From: Catenulispora sp. GP43
GTDB taxonomy: Bacteria; Actinomycetota; Actinomycetes; Streptomycetales; Catenulisporaceae
NCBI RefSeq assembly: GCF_041260665.1
Contig: NZ_JBGCCT010000014.1
Location: 62,001-126,000 of the forward strand
Length of the DNA stretch: 64,000 bases
Direction: 5' to 3'
Each line of letters starts with the position of its first letter. Position 1 is the stretch's first letter. The notes beneath the pieces were generated by a model that did not search any database, had not been told where the DNA came from, and saw only the letters and a list, made by a program, of their open reading frames with translations. Positions 49,774-59,996 of this stretch are shown one piece after another. Both the position numbers and the translations under genes were made by a program.

Positions 49774-50169
49774 GAGGATCCCTCCGCTGTGATCGGCCCG
49801 ATGCCGGCAGCGCAGGCTACCGTGGCGCTGCGACACCTGATCAAGATCGGCCGGTTCCGGCGATCAGACGCCTGACCACCTGGTCCATCTCCAGATGCCG
49901 ATGTTCGCGCCGGGCCGGACGATCGTGTGAGCCCACTGAATGAAGGCCAAGGCAGCCCGAGAAGGAAGCTGCGGCGGCGTCGAGTTCTATCTGGCGTTCC
50001 GACGCCGGCGAGCGGGCCATGTGGCTGTTCAACGCGCTGGCTTCGGCTGTGCTGGGCCTGGTGCTGCTCGTGCGTCCGGACACCGGTGCGGACGGATCCG
50101 TACTCGCCCATAGATCCCTTCCTGGCGGTGTCCGACGTAGAGTGCTCTTGCCACCCGGGAGGAGCTTGC
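49774..50169. other. 396-bp stretch without a confident gene
   Basis: The gap between the syd-like remnant and the leader peptide. Short frames exist, but none has a ribosome-binding site or recognisable product. It should contain promoters for both sides. Confidence 0.35.
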
Positions 50170-50247
50170 GTGAACACCGATTCCGACCAGACCGGAACGC
50201 GATTCGGCGGCAGTGTCACCGCCACGAAACCGGTCGTTCCAGGATGA
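50170..50247 (+). CDS. 25-residue leader ORF coupled to MFS gene
   Basis: The GTG at 50170 is preceded by GGGAGGAGC at good spacing. It encodes MNTDSDQTGTRFGGSVTATK plus five residues. Its TGA stop overlaps the ATG of the transporter (ATGA, 50244-50247), while the transporter has no strong site of its own. This looks like a translated leader giving coupled expression; a drug-responsive attenuator is possible. Confidence 0.55.
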   Translation: MNTDSDQTGTRFGGSVTATKPVVPG

Positions 50248-51599
50248 GCCGGCCGGCAGCAGCCCTCCTCGCGTTGACCGTGGGGTGCGTGCTGGCCGAC
50301 TCCGCGGTCGTCACCCTCGCCCTGCCGGAGATCCTGGTGCGCCTCCACACCACGGTGGGGCAGGTCGCCTGGGTGCTGATCGCGTTCAACCTCGTTCTCG
50401 CGGTGATCGCCCGGCCTGCCGCGTGGTTCTTCAAGAGACAGGACCCGGCCGTCTGGTGTGCGGCCGGCATCGCGGTGTTCGCCGGGGCCTCGGCGTTGTG
50501 CGCGGTGGCCGGTTCCCTGGACGTCCTGATCATCGCCCGGTCGGTGCAGGCGGTGGGTGGCGCGTTCGCGGTGATCGGCAGTCTTCAGCTGCTGGTCGAG
50601 GAACTGGCCGAGCGTCGCGGGACGGCCTGGTGGATCGCCGCCGGCGTGTTCGGGACCGCTGTCGGTCCGGTCGCCGGCGGGCTGCTCACCGATGCGTTCT
50701 CCTGGCGCTCGATCTTCATCGTCCAGGTGCCGATCGCGGTGCTGGCCGTGCCTGCCGCACTGAGCAAGCGCCGCAGGAAGGGGCAGAGCCTGGCGGAGGA
50801 GGTACCGAGACACCGCGTGCGGATCCGGCCGAACATCGCCCTGGCGCTGCTCTCGGCGGCACTGACCGCGGCGCTGTTCCTGTTCGTGCTGCTCCTGGTC
50901 GACGGTTGGCGCCGATCGCCGGCGGTCGCGGCCCTCACGGTCTCGGTGATCCCGCTCGCGGCGCTCCTGGCCCGGCCGCTGATCCGACTGCTGCGAGCCG
51001 GACCGCTGGCCCAGACGATGTCAGGGTGCCTGCTCATCGCGGGCGGGCTGGCGGGGCTGGCGCTGCTGCCGTCGTCCGCGCTCGGCTGGACGATCGCACC
51101 CCAGGTGCTCGTCGGACTCGGGCTCGGCCTGACGCTGGATCCACTGACCCTGCACGCGATGGACGGCCGCACGCCGCACTTCCTGCACGGCAGCTGGACC
51201 ATCGCGGCCCGGCACGCGGGAGTGGTCCTGGGCCTCGCGATCCTCACGCCGGTCTTCACCGCGGACCTTCAGAGCGCCCAGCCGCCCGCGAAGGACGCCA
51301 TCACCGCCTTGGTGCTGAACGCCCCGCTGGCGCCCCAGGACAAGATCACGATCGCCCGCGGACTGGCCGACCAGCTGAAGCAGGACAGCGGCCGGGTGCC
51401 CGACCTGGACCCCGCCTTCGCGGGCCTGAGCGTGCCCGCGGCGGAGAAGCCCGCCGCGGCGCAGCTTGAGCACAACCTCGACGTCCAGCTCGAACGGGCC
51501 GCCACGCATGCCTTCCGCAACGCCTTCCTGATCGGTGCGGCACTCGCCCTCGTGGCGCTGCTGTCCCTGATCCCGTCGCGTCGAGGGGGCGCGCAATGA
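50244..51599 (+). CDS. MFS drug-efflux transporter (DHA2-like)
   Basis: A 451-aa membrane protein with about 12-14 helices. Segments such as DSAVVTLALPEILVRLHTTVGQVAWVLIAFNL and GVFGTAVGPVAGGLLTDAFSWRSIFIVQVPIAV are typical of the DHA2 drug:H+ antiporters (motif C, gxxxGPxxGG). The start overlaps the leader ORF stop; its own stop overlaps the start of the next gene (ATGA). Confidence 0.88.
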   Translation: MSRPAAALLALTVGCVLADSAVVTLALPEILVRLHTTVGQVAWVLIAFNLVLAVIARPAAWFFKRQDPAVWCAAGIAVFAGASALCAVAGSLDVLIIARSVQAVGGAFAVIGSLQLLVEELAERRGTAWWIAAGVFGTAVGPVAGGLLTDAFSWRSIFIVQVPIAVLAVPAALSKRRRKGQSLAEEVPRHRVRIRPNIALALLSAALTAALFLFVLLLVDGWRRSPAVAALTVSVIPLAALLARPLIRLLRAGPLAQTMSGCLLIAGGLAGLALLPSSALGWTIAPQVLVGLGLGLTLDPLTLHAMDGRTPHFLHGSWTIAARHAGVVLGLAILTPVFTADLQSAQPPAKDAITALVLNAPLAPQDKITIARGLADQLKQDSGRVPDLDPAFAGLSVPAAEKPAAAQLEHNLDVQLERAATHAFRNAFLIGAALALVALLSLIPSRRGGAQ

Positions 51600-52204
51600 C
51601 CATCGCGGCCCGCCTCCGAGTGGCGGCGCTCCCCGCTCTGGCCGTCGTGCTGGTGAGCGGGGTGCTGGCGGTCCAGCTCGCCAACGGCGGCGGCCGCTAC
51701 AGCCCGCTTCGCCCGGCCGCCTCGTGCGTCATCCAACCGGCCAGCTCGGTGTCGACGGGGATCGACGGCCTGACCGAGGAGATCGTCCTGACCGGCCTGG
51801 CGGCCGCCGCCTGCCAGACCGGCGTGACCCGCGAGGCCTTCGTCCTCCAGATCGCCCAGCCCGGCGCCCACACCGACGCGCAGATCAATGCGTTGCGAGC
51901 CGGACTGCTCACCGCCGTCGACGTCCTGAAGGCCGCCGGCAAGCTCCCGAAGGCGTCGCAACTCGCCCGCGAGGCGGTCGACGCGTCGAACCTCAGCGGC
52001 TTCCAGAAGACCGCGATCCGCGCGATCCCCGACTCCCTCATCGACAAAGCCCTCACGACCGATGACGTCCTGCGTCGCACGATCAACGATCTCGACCTGC
52101 GCGCCCTGCTGACGAACCTCGACAACCGCCCCGCCCTGGCCAAGCAGGTGGACTCGGCCATTTCGAAGGCGGTCATGGAGAGTCTCGGAAACGATCTGCA
52201 CTAA
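51596..52204 (+). CDS. exported hypothetical protein
   Basis: A 202-aa protein with an N-terminal signal or anchor helix (RLRVAALPALAVVLVSGVLAVQLA) and a helical outer domain with two cysteines (SCVIQP, AACQTG). It is translationally coupled to the DHA2 transporter (ATGA). It could be an accessory subunit of that pump on the outer face. No family is recognised. Confidence 0.65.
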   Translation: MTIAARLRVAALPALAVVLVSGVLAVQLANGGGRYSPLRPAASCVIQPASSVSTGIDGLTEEIVLTGLAAAACQTGVTREAFVLQIAQPGAHTDAQINALRAGLLTAVDVLKAAGKLPKASQLAREAVDASNLSGFQKTAIRAIPDSLIDKALTTDDVLRRTINDLDLRALLTNLDNRPALAKQVDSAISKAVMESLGNDLH

Positions 52205-52239
52205 TGGCCACCATGGCCACCATGGTCACCATGGCCAGC
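52204..52239. repeat. 9-bp tandem repeat (4 copies)
   Basis: ATGGCCACC is repeated twice exactly, then ATGGTCACC and ATGGCCAGC, in the gap between the exported protein gene and ureD. It contains overlapping CCATGG palindromes. Confidence 0.85.
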
Positions 52240-52252
52240 CGGGCCGGCGTCG

Positions 52253-53035
52253 TCACCAGGCCGGCACCGCGTCGAGGAGCCGGCCGAGCGTCACGCCGTC
52301 CGGTGCCAGGGCGCTGACGACGATCGCCGGTCCGGGCAGCGGCAGCACCGCGATGGCGCCGTGCGCGTCGTCGCGAGGAGCCAGGGTGAGCCGGTCGCCG
52401 GGGGCGGCCCGGGCCCAGGCCGGATCGACGATCACGATCGTGCCGGCGGCGCGGTCGGGGCCGGCGACCGCGGGACCGCGTGAGCCGGGGTGTCCGGGTC
52501 CCACCGCGAGGGTCTGGTCCAGCAACACCTTGCCGGCTCGGCGTACCCGCAGCCGTGTCGCGAGGCTTCCGGGTTCCTCGCCGTGCCGGCCGAGGATGAT
52601 CTCCTCGCGCCACACCAGGCGGGCGTCCTCGGCCAGATCCACGCGCGCGGTGGTGCGGTGCCGGGCGCCGCGGGCCGCGATCAACGGCTGCGGGCTCCAG
52701 GAGAGTGCGGCGCCTGCCTCGACCCGCGCGGTGATCTCCAGGCTTGAATCCCTTCCGTGCGGGCCGGGCAGGACGATCGATGCCGCGACGCTGCGCACCC
52801 GGAGCCGGGCGCCCGGGCCGACGTCCACGGTGCAGCGCAGCTCGTCGCCGCCGAGCGGACCGGCCGCGCCGCCGACCAGGTGGATCTGCGCGGTGCCTGC
52901 GGTGCCCGCGGTGTCTGCGGGACATGCGGTGCTTGTCGTCTCGCGCAGCAGCAGCGGTGCCTGGCCGGCGAGCGCGGTCAGCCGGGTGCCGCCGTCGGGA
53001 CGTGCCTCGGCGACGAGGCGCGCCGACGCTCTCAC
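52253..53035 (-). CDS. ureD: urease accessory protein UreD
   Basis: A 260-aa UreD/UreH. It starts with GTG overlapping the ureG stop (GTGA). Family signs are [61 protein letters not shown] and [44 protein letters not shown]. UreD forms the scaffold with UreF and UreG that loads nickel into urease. A 9-bp repeat inserts a Thr-Ala-Gly stretch near residue 40, longer than usual. Confidence 0.92.
   Translation of the reverse strand: MRASARLVAEARPDGGTRLTALAGQAPLLLRETTSTACPADTAGTAGTAQIHLVGGAAGPLGGDELRCTVDVGPGARLRVRSVAASIVLPGPHGRDSSLEITARVEAGAALSWSPQPLIAARGARHRTTARVDLAEDARLVWREEIILGRHGEEPGSLATRLRVRRAGKVLLDQTLAVGPGHPGSRGPAVAGPDRAAGTIVIVDPAWARAAPGDRLTLAPRDDAHGAIAVLPLPGPAIVVSALAPDGVTLGRLLDAVPAW
52890..52934 (-). 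repeat. 9-bp tandem repeat (5 units) in ureD
   Basis: The units GCGGTGCCT, GCGGTGCCC, GCGGTGTCT, GCGGGACAT and GCGGTGCTT (plus-strand reading) follow one another in frame, encoding a Ala/Thr/Gly-rich insertion in UreD. Confidence 0.85.
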
Positions 53036-53763
53036 ACCGGGCTCGATGCGGCAGCCTTGGCCGCTCTGCGTTCCGCGATCAGCGTCTTGATCCAGGCGGT
53101 GACGTCGGGGGCGTCCGGATGGGTCGCCAGCGATATGAACATGGTCGGCCGCTGCGTGCCGTCCGCGTCGGTGCGCTGGCGCTCGGCGTCCCGGCACATC
53201 ACGTCCAGGTCGGCGCGGACCAGCCGGGCGAGGTCCGTCTTGTTCACGATCAGCAGGTCCGAGCAGGTGATGCCGGGCCCGCCCTTGCGGGGCACCTTGT
53301 CCCCGCCGGCCACGTCGATCACGAAGATCTGCCGGTCGATCAGCCCTTTGCTGAACGTCGCTGTCAGGTTGTCCCCGCCGCTCTCGATCAGGACCAGGTC
53401 CAGCGGATCGAAGCTGTCCTCCAGCGCCCGCACGGCGTCGAGGTTGGCCGAGATGTCGTCGCGGATCGCGGTGTGCGGACAGCAGCCGGTCTCCACGGCG
53501 CTGATCCGCTCGGGGTCGAGAACGCCCTGACGCAACAGGATCTCCGCGTCCTCGCGCGTGTAGATGTCGTTGGTGACCACCGCCAGCGAGAACTCCTGCC
53601 GAAGACTGCGGCACAGGGCTGCCACGAGCGCGGTCTTGCCGGATCCGACCGGACCGCCGATCCCAATGCGCAGCGGACCTCCGTGCGGTGCGGTGTCGAA
53701 GACAGGGGCCTGATGCGTGCCGCCGCCGACCGCGCCGAGTTCGTCAATATGCTTACGATGCAA
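53032..53763 (-). CDS. ureG: urease accessory GTPase UreG
   Basis: A 243-aa nickel-binding GTPase. The P-loop is GGPVGSGKT (36-44), the metal motif is Cys95-Pro-His97 ([10 protein letters not shown]), followed by IESGGDNL and NKTDL. The TTG start is chosen because GGGAGG lies nine bases upstream; it overlaps the ureF stop by 11 bp. GTP hydrolysis drives nickel delivery to UreC. Confidence 0.93.
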   Translation of the reverse strand: MHRKHIDELGAVGGGTHQAPVFDTAPHGGPLRIGIGGPVGSGKTALVAALCRSLRQEFSLAVVTNDIYTREDAEILLRQGVLDPERISAVETGCCPHTAIRDDISANLDAVRALEDSFDPLDLVLIESGGDNLTATFSKGLIDRQIFVIDVAGGDKVPRKGGPGITCSDLLIVNKTDLARLVRADLDVMCRDAERQRTDADGTQRPTMFISLATHPDAPDVTAWIKTLIAERRAAKAAASSPV

Positions 53764-54442
53764 AGAGACGCACCTCCCAAGTGCTGTGGTGTTCCGCTGA
53801 GATGTCGAGCAGTGGTGCGCTGAGCGAGGGCAGTTCCTCGGCGGGGCCTCGGGCCGCCGCCACCGCCTCGGCGGCGACCCGATCGACCTCCGGTTCGAGC
53901 ACGGCCAGGACCGCGGTGACGGCGTCGGGATCGATGCCCAGCAGCCGGGTCGCGGCGCTGGCCGGACCGGTGACGGCACCGAGCGCCGCGGCGGCGGCCA
54001 CGCCGAGCGGGCCCAGTCCGGCCGCCGCGCCCGCCGCCCCGAAGGCGATCGGCTGGTGCGGTCCGTCCCGGTGGACCGTTGCTGCCTGGTCGAGGATCGC
54101 GTCCGGCCAGCCAGCCCGGATGGCGCGCAGCAGTTGCCGGCCCAGCGCGCGGGAGGCGCGACGCTGCGCGGGCGACGGAGTGCGCGCCTCGAACTCCGCG
54201 TCGAGGGTGGCGAACTCTTCGACGGCGCTTCCCGTCACGGAGCCCCCGGCGCCCAGAGCCGCCGCCGCGAAGGCCGCCGAGGTCAGTCCGACGGTGCTGA
54301 GCCTGCCGAGCAGGAACGCGTGCAGGCCCGCGGCGTCGGTGACGCGTTTGGCGGCGACGGCGGCCTCCAGCCCGCCGGAGTGGGCGTGGGTCCCGGCCGG
54401 CAGCCGGCTGTCGGCGAGCAGGAGCAGCGAAGTCAGGTTCAT
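53753..54442 (-). CDS. ureF: urease accessory protein UreF
   Basis: A 229-aa helical protein. [25 protein letters not shown] is the family start, and the rest is Ala-rich helices. It bridges UreD and UreG in the activation complex. It begins 10 bp after ureC. Confidence 0.92.
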   Translation of the reverse strand: MNLTSLLLLADSRLPAGTHAHSGGLEAAVAAKRVTDAAGLHAFLLGRLSTVGLTSAAFAAAALGAGGSVTGSAVEEFATLDAEFEARTPSPAQRRASRALGRQLLRAIRAGWPDAILDQAATVHRDGPHQPIAFGAAGAAAGLGPLGVAAAAALGAVTGPASAATRLLGIDPDAVTAVLAVLEPEVDRVAAEAVAAARGPAEELPSLSAPLLDISAEHHSTWEVRLFAS

Positions 54443-54452
54443 GGCGGGCCCG

Positions 54453-56177
54453 TCAGAACAGGAAGTAGCGCTGGGCCATGGGCAGTTCCCCGGTCGGGGC
54501 CGGCTCGACGGTCTCGCCGTCGATGCGCACGGTGAAGGTGTCCGGGTCGACCTCGATCCGGGGCAGCGCGGTGTTCTCCGGCAGGTCCTCCTTCGTCAAG
54601 CCTCTGACATTGCGCTGGGCGAGCAGCCGCCGCCGGACCCCCAGCCGCTCGGCCAGCCCGTCGGCGAGCGCGGCCTCGGCCACGAAGGCCACGCTGGTGG
54701 CCGGTGCGGCGGCGCCGTGGGCCCCGAACATCGGGCGCGGCAGCACCGGCTGCGGGGTCGGGATCGAGGCGTTCGCGTCGCCCATCGCGGCCCAGGCGAT
54801 CGCGCCGCCCTTGACGACCAGCGCGGGGCGGACCCCGAAGAACGCCGGCTCCCACAGGACCAGGTCGGCGAGCTTGCCCGGCTCGACCGAGCCGAGCTCG
54901 CCGTCCATGCCGTGCGCGACGGCCGGGCCGATCGTGTACTTGGCCACGTAGCGGCGGGCCCGGTGGTTGTCCGCCGGGCCGTCCCCGGGCAGCGCGCCCC
55001 GTCGGCGTTTCATGGCGTGCGCGGTCTGCCAGGTCCGCAGCACCACCTCGCCGATCCGGCCCATGGCCTGGGAGTCCGAGCCGATCATCGAGATCGCGCC
55101 GAGGTCGTGCAGGACGTCCTCGGCGGCGATCGTGGTCGGCCGGATCCGCGACTCGGCGAAGGCCAGGTCCTCGGGGATCTCAGGGCTCAGATGGTGGCAG
55201 ACCATCAGCATGTCCAGATGCTCGTCGATGGTGTTCACGGTGTGCGGCCGGGTCGGGTTGGTCGAGGCCGGCAGGAAGTTCGGCAGCCCGGCCACGGTGA
55301 TGATGTCCGGGGCGTGGCCGCCGCCGGCTCCCTCCACGTGGTAGGCCTCCAGGGTCCGTCCGGCCACGGCCGCCACGGTGTCCTCGACGAAGCCCGCCTC
55401 GTTGAGGGTGTCGGTGTGGATCGAGACCTGGGCGCCGGAGGCGTCGGCGACCCGCAGGCAGGCGTCGATGACGGCCGGGGTGGCGCCCCAGTCCTCGTGG
55501 ATCTTGAACCCGGCCGCCCCCGCGCGCAGCTGTTCCCACAGGGCTTCCTCGTTGGTGCTGTTCCCCTTGCCGAGCAAGGCGAAGTTCACCGGCCACGGGT
55601 CCAGGGCCTCGAACATCCGGGCCAGGTGCCAGGCTCCGGGCGTCACCGTGGTCGCCTTGCTGCCCTCGGCAGGTCCCGTGCCGCCGCCGATCAGGGTGGT
55701 AACCCCCGAGCCGAGCGCCTCGGTGACCGATTGCGGGCAGATCAGGTGGACGTGCCCGTCGATGCCGCCGGCGGTGAGGATCTTCCCGTTGCCGGCGATG
55801 ATCTCGGTGGACGGTCCGATGACCAGCTCCGGGTGCACCCCGTCCATGGTGTCCGGGTTCCCGGCCCGGCCCAGCGCGACGATCCGTCCGTCGCGGATGC
55901 CGATGTCGGCCTTGACCACGCCCCAGTGGTCCAGCACGACCGCGCCGGTGATGACGGTGTCGGGGGTGCCGGGGACGCCGTCGCGCGCGACGCGGGTCGC
56001 GTGCGCCATGCCCATCGACTCGCGGATCACCTTCCCGCCGCCGAACACCGCCTCGTCCCCGCCGGCGCACCGGTCTTCTTCGACCTCGATGAACAGGTCG
56101 GTGTCCGCCAGGCGGATCCGGTCTCCGACCGTGGGACCGTAGAGCGCGGCGTATCGCTCCCGTGAGATCTCAGCCAT
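54453..56177 (-). CDS. ureC: urease alpha subunit
   Basis: The catalytic subunit, 574 aa. All nickel-site residues are present at +8 relative to the Klebsiella enzyme: His142, His144, carbamylated Lys225 (GFKIHEDWG), His254, His280, catalytic His328 (MVCHHL) and Asp368. Urea is hydrolysed to ammonia and carbamate. The start overlaps ureB by 8 bp. Confidence 0.97.
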   Translation of the reverse strand: MAEISRERYAALYGPTVGDRIRLADTDLFIEVEEDRCAGGDEAVFGGGKVIRESMGMAHATRVARDGVPGTPDTVITGAVVLDHWGVVKADIGIRDGRIVALGRAGNPDTMDGVHPELVIGPSTEIIAGNGKILTAGGIDGHVHLICPQSVTEALGSGVTTLIGGGTGPAEGSKATTVTPGAWHLARMFEALDPWPVNFALLGKGNSTNEEALWEQLRAGAAGFKIHEDWGATPAVIDACLRVADASGAQVSIHTDTLNEAGFVEDTVAAVAGRTLEAYHVEGAGGGHAPDIITVAGLPNFLPASTNPTRPHTVNTIDEHLDMLMVCHHLSPEIPEDLAFAESRIRPTTIAAEDVLHDLGAISMIGSDSQAMGRIGEVVLRTWQTAHAMKRRRGALPGDGPADNHRARRYVAKYTIGPAVAHGMDGELGSVEPGKLADLVLWEPAFFGVRPALVVKGGAIAWAAMGDANASIPTPQPVLPRPMFGAHGAAAPATSVAFVAEAALADGLAERLGVRRRLLAQRNVRGLTKEDLPENTALPRIEVDPDTFTVRIDGETVEPAPTGELPMAQRYFLF

Positions 56178-56535
56178 CGAGCCTGCCTTCCGCGCGGGCC
56201 GCGGCTTCGCCGCGCAGTCCGGTGACGACGCGCCGCCCGGCGATGGGCACCAGGCTCACCTCTCGTTCCAGCCCCGGCTCGAACCGCACCGCGGTCCCGG
56301 CCGGGATGTCCAGCCGCTGTCCCCAGGCCGCGGCCCGGTCGAACTCCAGGGCCGGATTGGCTTCCGCGAAGTGGTAGTGCGAACCGACCTGGACCGGCCG
56401 GTCGCCGCGGTTGAGGACCACCAGCGTCGTCGTGGGCGCGCCGGCGTTGAGGACGACCGGATCCGCGGCGAGGACGAGCTCACCGGGGACCAGCCGTGCG
56501 CCCGAAGCTCCCGAAGCCCCCATGGCCGCGCTCAC
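56170..56535 (-). CDS. ureB: urease beta subunit
   Basis: A 121-aa beta subunit ([67 protein letters not shown]). The GTG start overlaps the ureA stop (GTGA); a later ATG at 56523 would shorten it by four residues. Confidence 0.95.
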   Translation of the reverse strand: MSAAMGASGASGARLVPGELVLAADPVVLNAGAPTTTLVVLNRGDRPVQVGSHYHFAEANPALEFDRAAAWGQRLDIPAGTAVRFEPGLEREVSLVPIAGRRVVTGLRGEAAARAEGRLDG

Positions 56536-56834
56536 CCGATCGGCCGGTGCACGGTGACGAGCTTCGTGCCGTCCGGGAAGGTCGCCTCGATCTGTACTTC
56601 CTTCACCATCTCCGGCACCCCCTCCATCACGTCCTCGCGGGTGAGCACCCGGCGCCCGGCGTCCATCAGCTCGGCGACGCCCTGCCCGTCGCGGGCCCGT
56701 TCCAGCAGGAAGGAGCTGATGAGCGCCACAGCCTCCGGATAGTTCAGGCGCAGTCCGCGCGCGCGCCGCTCCCGGGCGAGCCCCGCGGCCACATGGATCA
56801 GCAGGCGTTCCTGCTCGTGGGGTGACAGAAGCAT
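56532..56834 (-). CDS. ureA: urease gamma subunit
   Basis: The 100-aa gamma subunit, standard length: [45 protein letters not shown], and [29 protein letters not shown]. It is the first structural urease gene, 15 bp after the NCS1 permease. Confidence 0.96.
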   Translation of the reverse strand: MLLSPHEQERLLIHVAAGLARERRARGLRLNYPEAVALISSFLLERARDGQGVAELMDAGRRVLTREDVMEGVPEMVKEVQIEATFPDGTKLVTVHRPIG

Positions 56835-56849
56835 GAGACGGCAGGCCTT

Positions 56850-58565
56850 TCAGGCTTGGGCGGCGGCCTGGGCGACCGGGATGCCGAGGTCGACGGGGCC
56901 GGTCTTCTTGCAGGCGTCGTGGCAGCTCTTCTCCAGGCTGCAGCACAGCGAGCAGATGGCGCCGGAGTGGAACGGGCACGCGGCCATGTCCGGGCGCTCG
57001 AAGTCGTCGGCGCACACGGTGCAGGTCAGGGTGACGGCGGAGAGCCGGCCGTCGACGCCGACGAGCGGCTCGGCCATCTCGTCGGCGCGGGCGATGTAAT
57101 ACCGGCCCTTGGTGGCGTAGGCGAGCACGGGGGAGAGCACGATGCCGATGCCCAGTGCGATGAGCGGGGAGAACGCCTTGGCGTAGGCGCCGAAGGCGTT
57201 GTAGTACGCGGCGATGGACACCACGGAGGCGATCAGCATCGAGCCGAACCCGACCGGGTTGAAGTTGTACAGGTGCGCGCGCTTGAACTCGATGTAGGAC
57301 GGGCTCAGCTTCAGCGGCTTGTTGATGACCAGATCGGCGGTCACCGCTCCGATCCAGGCGATGGCGACGTTGGAGTAGAAGCCCAGGACGTTGTTCAGGA
57401 AGCCGAACACGCCGCCTTCCATCAGCGCCAGCGAGATGCCGACGTTCAGGAAGATCCACACGACCCGGCCCGGGTGCCAGTGCAGCAGCCGCGAGAAGAA
57501 GTTGGACCAGGACAGGGAACCGGAGTAGGCGTTGGTCGTGTTGATCTTTATCTGGGACAGGATCACGAAGAACGTGGCCAGGCCCAGGGCCACCGGTGCG
57601 GCGAAGGTCTTCAGGCCCGCGAGGTACTGCTGAATGGGCTGGTCGGCTTTGGTCAGGCCGACCTTGTCGGCGACGTAGAAGGCCAGGAAGGCGCCGCCGA
57701 GCTGCTTGAGCGCGCCCAGAACGACCCAGCCGGGCCCGGCCGACAGCACCGAGGCCCACCAGCGCTTGGCGTTCGCCGGGGTCTTGTCCGGCATGAAGCG
57801 CAGGTAGTCGACCTGCTCGCCGATCTGGGCGATCAGTGACAACGCGACGCCGGCACCGGCTCCGGCACTCAGGAAGCTGAAGCCCGCACCCGTGGGGGAG
57901 TTCCCGCCGAAGTGGGTGAACGCCGAGAACCTGCCCGGATCCTGGATCGCGATCGCCACGAACGGGGCGACCATGAGGATCAGCCAGATCGGCTGGGTCC
58001 ACACCTGCATCTTCGACAGCGCGGTCATGCCGTAGACGACCAGCGGGATCACCAACAGCGAGGCGATCAGATAGCTGACCGCGAGCGGGATGTGCAGGCC
58101 GAGCTGGAAGGCCTGCGCCATGATCGAGCCTTCGAGGGCGAAGAAGATGAAGGTGAAGCTGGCGTAGATGATCGAGGTCAGCGTCGAGCCCAGATAGCCG
58201 AAGCCGGCGCCGCGGGTGAGCAGGTCCATGTCGATCGAGTACTTCGCCGAGTAGTACGCGATCGGGATGCCGGTGGCGAAGATGATGAACGCGGCGATCG
58301 CGATGGCGACCGCGGCGCTGGAGAACCCGTAGGAGATGGCGATCGACCCGCCGATGGCGAAGTCGGCCAGGTAGGCGATGCCTCCGAGGGCGGTGGTGGC
58401 CACGACGTACGGGCTCCAGCGCCGGAAGGACTTGGGCGCGTAGCGCAGCGAGTAGTCCTCGAGCGTGTCGTTCTTGGCCCAGCGGTGGTACGCGCGCTTG
58501 GCCGTCGTCGCGCTGGCTTGCGGCGCCGGTGTGGTCACGGCGGACTGGCTGTCCGTGTCGGTCAT
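56850..58565 (-). CDS. NCS1-family permease with cysteine-rich C-terminal tail
   Basis: A 571-aa protein. Residues about 25-490 are a 12-helix NCS1 (purine/cytosine/allantoin-type) permease ([38 protein letters not shown]). The last 60 residues are soluble, with eight cysteines at 515, 518, 530, 538, 541, 542, 548 and 552 plus His533, a likely Zn or Fe-S site. It leads the urease operon, so it probably imports urea or a purine/ureide that yields urea. I know similar Cys tails mainly from permease-linked sensor kinases. Confidence 0.85.
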   Translation of the reverse strand: MTDTDSQSAVTTPAPQASATTAKRAYHRWAKNDTLEDYSLRYAPKSFRRWSPYVVATTALGGIAYLADFAIGGSIAISYGFSSAAVAIAIAAFIIFATGIPIAYYSAKYSIDMDLLTRGAGFGYLGSTLTSIIYASFTFIFFALEGSIMAQAFQLGLHIPLAVSYLIASLLVIPLVVYGMTALSKMQVWTQPIWLILMVAPFVAIAIQDPGRFSAFTHFGGNSPTGAGFSFLSAGAGAGVALSLIAQIGEQVDYLRFMPDKTPANAKRWWASVLSAGPGWVVLGALKQLGGAFLAFYVADKVGLTKADQPIQQYLAGLKTFAAPVALGLATFFVILSQIKINTTNAYSGSLSWSNFFSRLLHWHPGRVVWIFLNVGISLALMEGGVFGFLNNVLGFYSNVAIAWIGAVTADLVINKPLKLSPSYIEFKRAHLYNFNPVGFGSMLIASVVSIAAYYNAFGAYAKAFSPLIALGIGIVLSPVLAYATKGRYYIARADEMAEPLVGVDGRLSAVTLTCTVCADDFERPDMAACPFHSGAICSLCCSLEKSCHDACKKTGPVDLGIPVAQAAAQA

Positions 58566-58700
58566 GGCGAAGAGCGTCGTGCGGACTGATGTCAGCTGTG
58601 TTACACCGAGTTACTTCCCCGAGAAAATATTTCTGCGAAGGGATATCTGCTTTGAGCAGGCCGTACGCTGAGTCTCACCAGCCGGGCAGGGACGGGGGTG
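58566..58700 (-). promoter_or_regulatory. AT-richer promoter region of the permease/urease operon
   Basis: Bases 58620-58655 are unusually AT-rich for this window. A direct repeat GTTAC-N5-GTTAC lies at 58600-58614. It recalls a GlnR-type half-site pair, but with 10-bp rather than the usual 11-bp period. The main promoter for the operon is expected here. Confidence 0.4.
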
Positions 58701-59804
58701 TCAGAGTTGGGTGATGATGTCGAAGTCGAAGACGTCCGCCTTGGCCAGGTAGATGCGCTGGGACACATGGTTGCCGCGCAGCGCGAGCCGGCCGCGGGGT
58801 CCCTCGTAGAGCACGTCCTCGGCCACGGCCTCGACCGCGTGCGCATCGAGGGTGCGCGCCCGGCGCGCCAGTGCCGCCAGCAGCATGACCCCCTCATAGC
58901 AGGACTCTCCCAGGCTGCTCAGCGGCGGTGCCTCCGGACCGAAGCGGGCCGTGTAGCGCCCGTTGAAGTCCAGGCTCTCGGCGGTGGCGAGGGTCTCGAA
59001 GTAGCCCGCGGCGGCCCACAGGTTCTCGGTCGCCCCGGCGCCGGTGGCCAACAGCATGTTCTCGTCCATGTGCGTGCTCAGCCGCAGGCACCGCTGATGC
59101 AGCCCGCGACCGGCGAAGCCGCGGTTGAAGTGCACGGCGTCGGCGCCCACCAGCAGCATCAGGACGGCGTCGGCCTCGCAGCGCTCGACGCGCCGCAGCA
59201 CGCCGGCGAACTCCTGCGTGCCCAACGGGACGAAGATCTCCTCGACCACGGCCGCGCCGCAGGAGCGCGCGTACTGCCGGGCCGAACGCGCCGTGGCACG
59301 CGGCCAGATGTAGTCGTTGCCGACCACGCACCAGCGCCGGGCCCCGGCGGACCGGGCGAGCAGCCGCATGGCCGGCAGCAGCTGCCCGGCCGGGGTCTCC
59401 CCGGTCATGAAGACGCCCGGCGTCCGCTCCCCGCCCTCGTACTGCGCGGTGTAGACGTACGGCACGCGCCCGGCGATCCGCGGCACGAGCGCGCGGCGCA
59501 CCGCGGAGATGTGCCAGCCGACGACCGCGTCCACCTCGCCCAGCCCGACCAGGGCCTCGACCTCGGAGGCGACCTGCCGGGGCGGCGCGCCGCCGTCCAC
59601 GGTCAGCAGCCGGACCCGCCGTCCCAGCACGCCGCCGGTGTCGTTGAGCTCGCCGGCGGCCAGCCGCGCCGCCAGCTCGCACGACGGGCCGAACACGCTG
59701 GCCGGCCCCTGGAGCGGCACCACGAGGGCGACGGTGAGCGTCTCGTGCCCGGGTGCGGATCCGCGCGTGCGGAGCGTCCGCAGGCGTGGTGTCAGGGGTT
59801 CCAC
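58701..59804 (-). CDS. AmiC/urea-amide-binding-like protein without signal peptide
   Basis: A 367-aa periplasmic-binding-fold protein of the AmiC/FmdD/UrtA group (TVALVVPLQGPASVFGPSCELAARLAAGELNDTGGVLGRRVRLLTVDGG; GDVDAVVGWH-like segment; SYEG-type ending CYEGVMLLAALARRA). No signal peptide or lipobox precedes the domain, so it should act in the cytoplasm as an amide/urea sensor, as AmiC does. No AmiR is present. It is upstream of and co-directional with the permease/urease operon, and divergent from a MarR regulator. Confidence 0.82.
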   Translation of the reverse strand: MEPLTPRLRTLRTRGSAPGHETLTVALVVPLQGPASVFGPSCELAARLAAGELNDTGGVLGRRVRLLTVDGGAPPRQVASEVEALVGLGEVDAVVGWHISAVRRALVPRIAGRVPYVYTAQYEGGERTPGVFMTGETPAGQLLPAMRLLARSAGARRWCVVGNDYIWPRATARSARQYARSCGAAVVEEIFVPLGTQEFAGVLRRVERCEADAVLMLLVGADAVHFNRGFAGRGLHQRCLRLSTHMDENMLLATGAGATENLWAAAGYFETLATAESLDFNGRYTARFGPEAPPLSSLGESCYEGVMLLAALARRARTLDAHAVEAVAEDVLYEGPRGRLALRGNHVSQRIYLAKADVFDFDIITQL

Positions 59805-59996
59805 ACGGTCACCTCGGGCGGGGATCAGCGGAGGTCGGCGGGATCGGCGGGATCAGCGGGGATCGGTGGGGATCATGGGTGCGGGAAGGATCGCGGGCGT
59901 GAGACGCTATCGTGACCGCCCGGCGGCGCGTCCGTCCAGCCACCGCCCGCCCCTTGCCCAGGAAAACCTCGCCCAGGAAAGGAGCCGGAAGCGGTC
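59805..59996. promoter_or_regulatory. divergent control region with GATC-rich repeats
   Basis: Between the AmiC-like and MarR genes. Bases 59818-59880 hold about five degenerate units of GGGATC-N4-5 (for example GGGATCAGCGG, GGGATCGGCGG, GGGATCGGTGG). The direct repeat GCCCAGGAAA occurs twice before the MarR start. Possible operator array or slippage tract. Confidence 0.4.

Noticed and set aside
53688-56165. Plus-strand 825-aa frame across ureF/ureC
   Set aside because: Shadow of the urease genes; no start signal or recognisable domain.
58600-58614. Confident GlnR box
   Set aside because: Period is 10 bp instead of the expected 11 and the flanking consensus is poor, so it is listed only as a weak observation.
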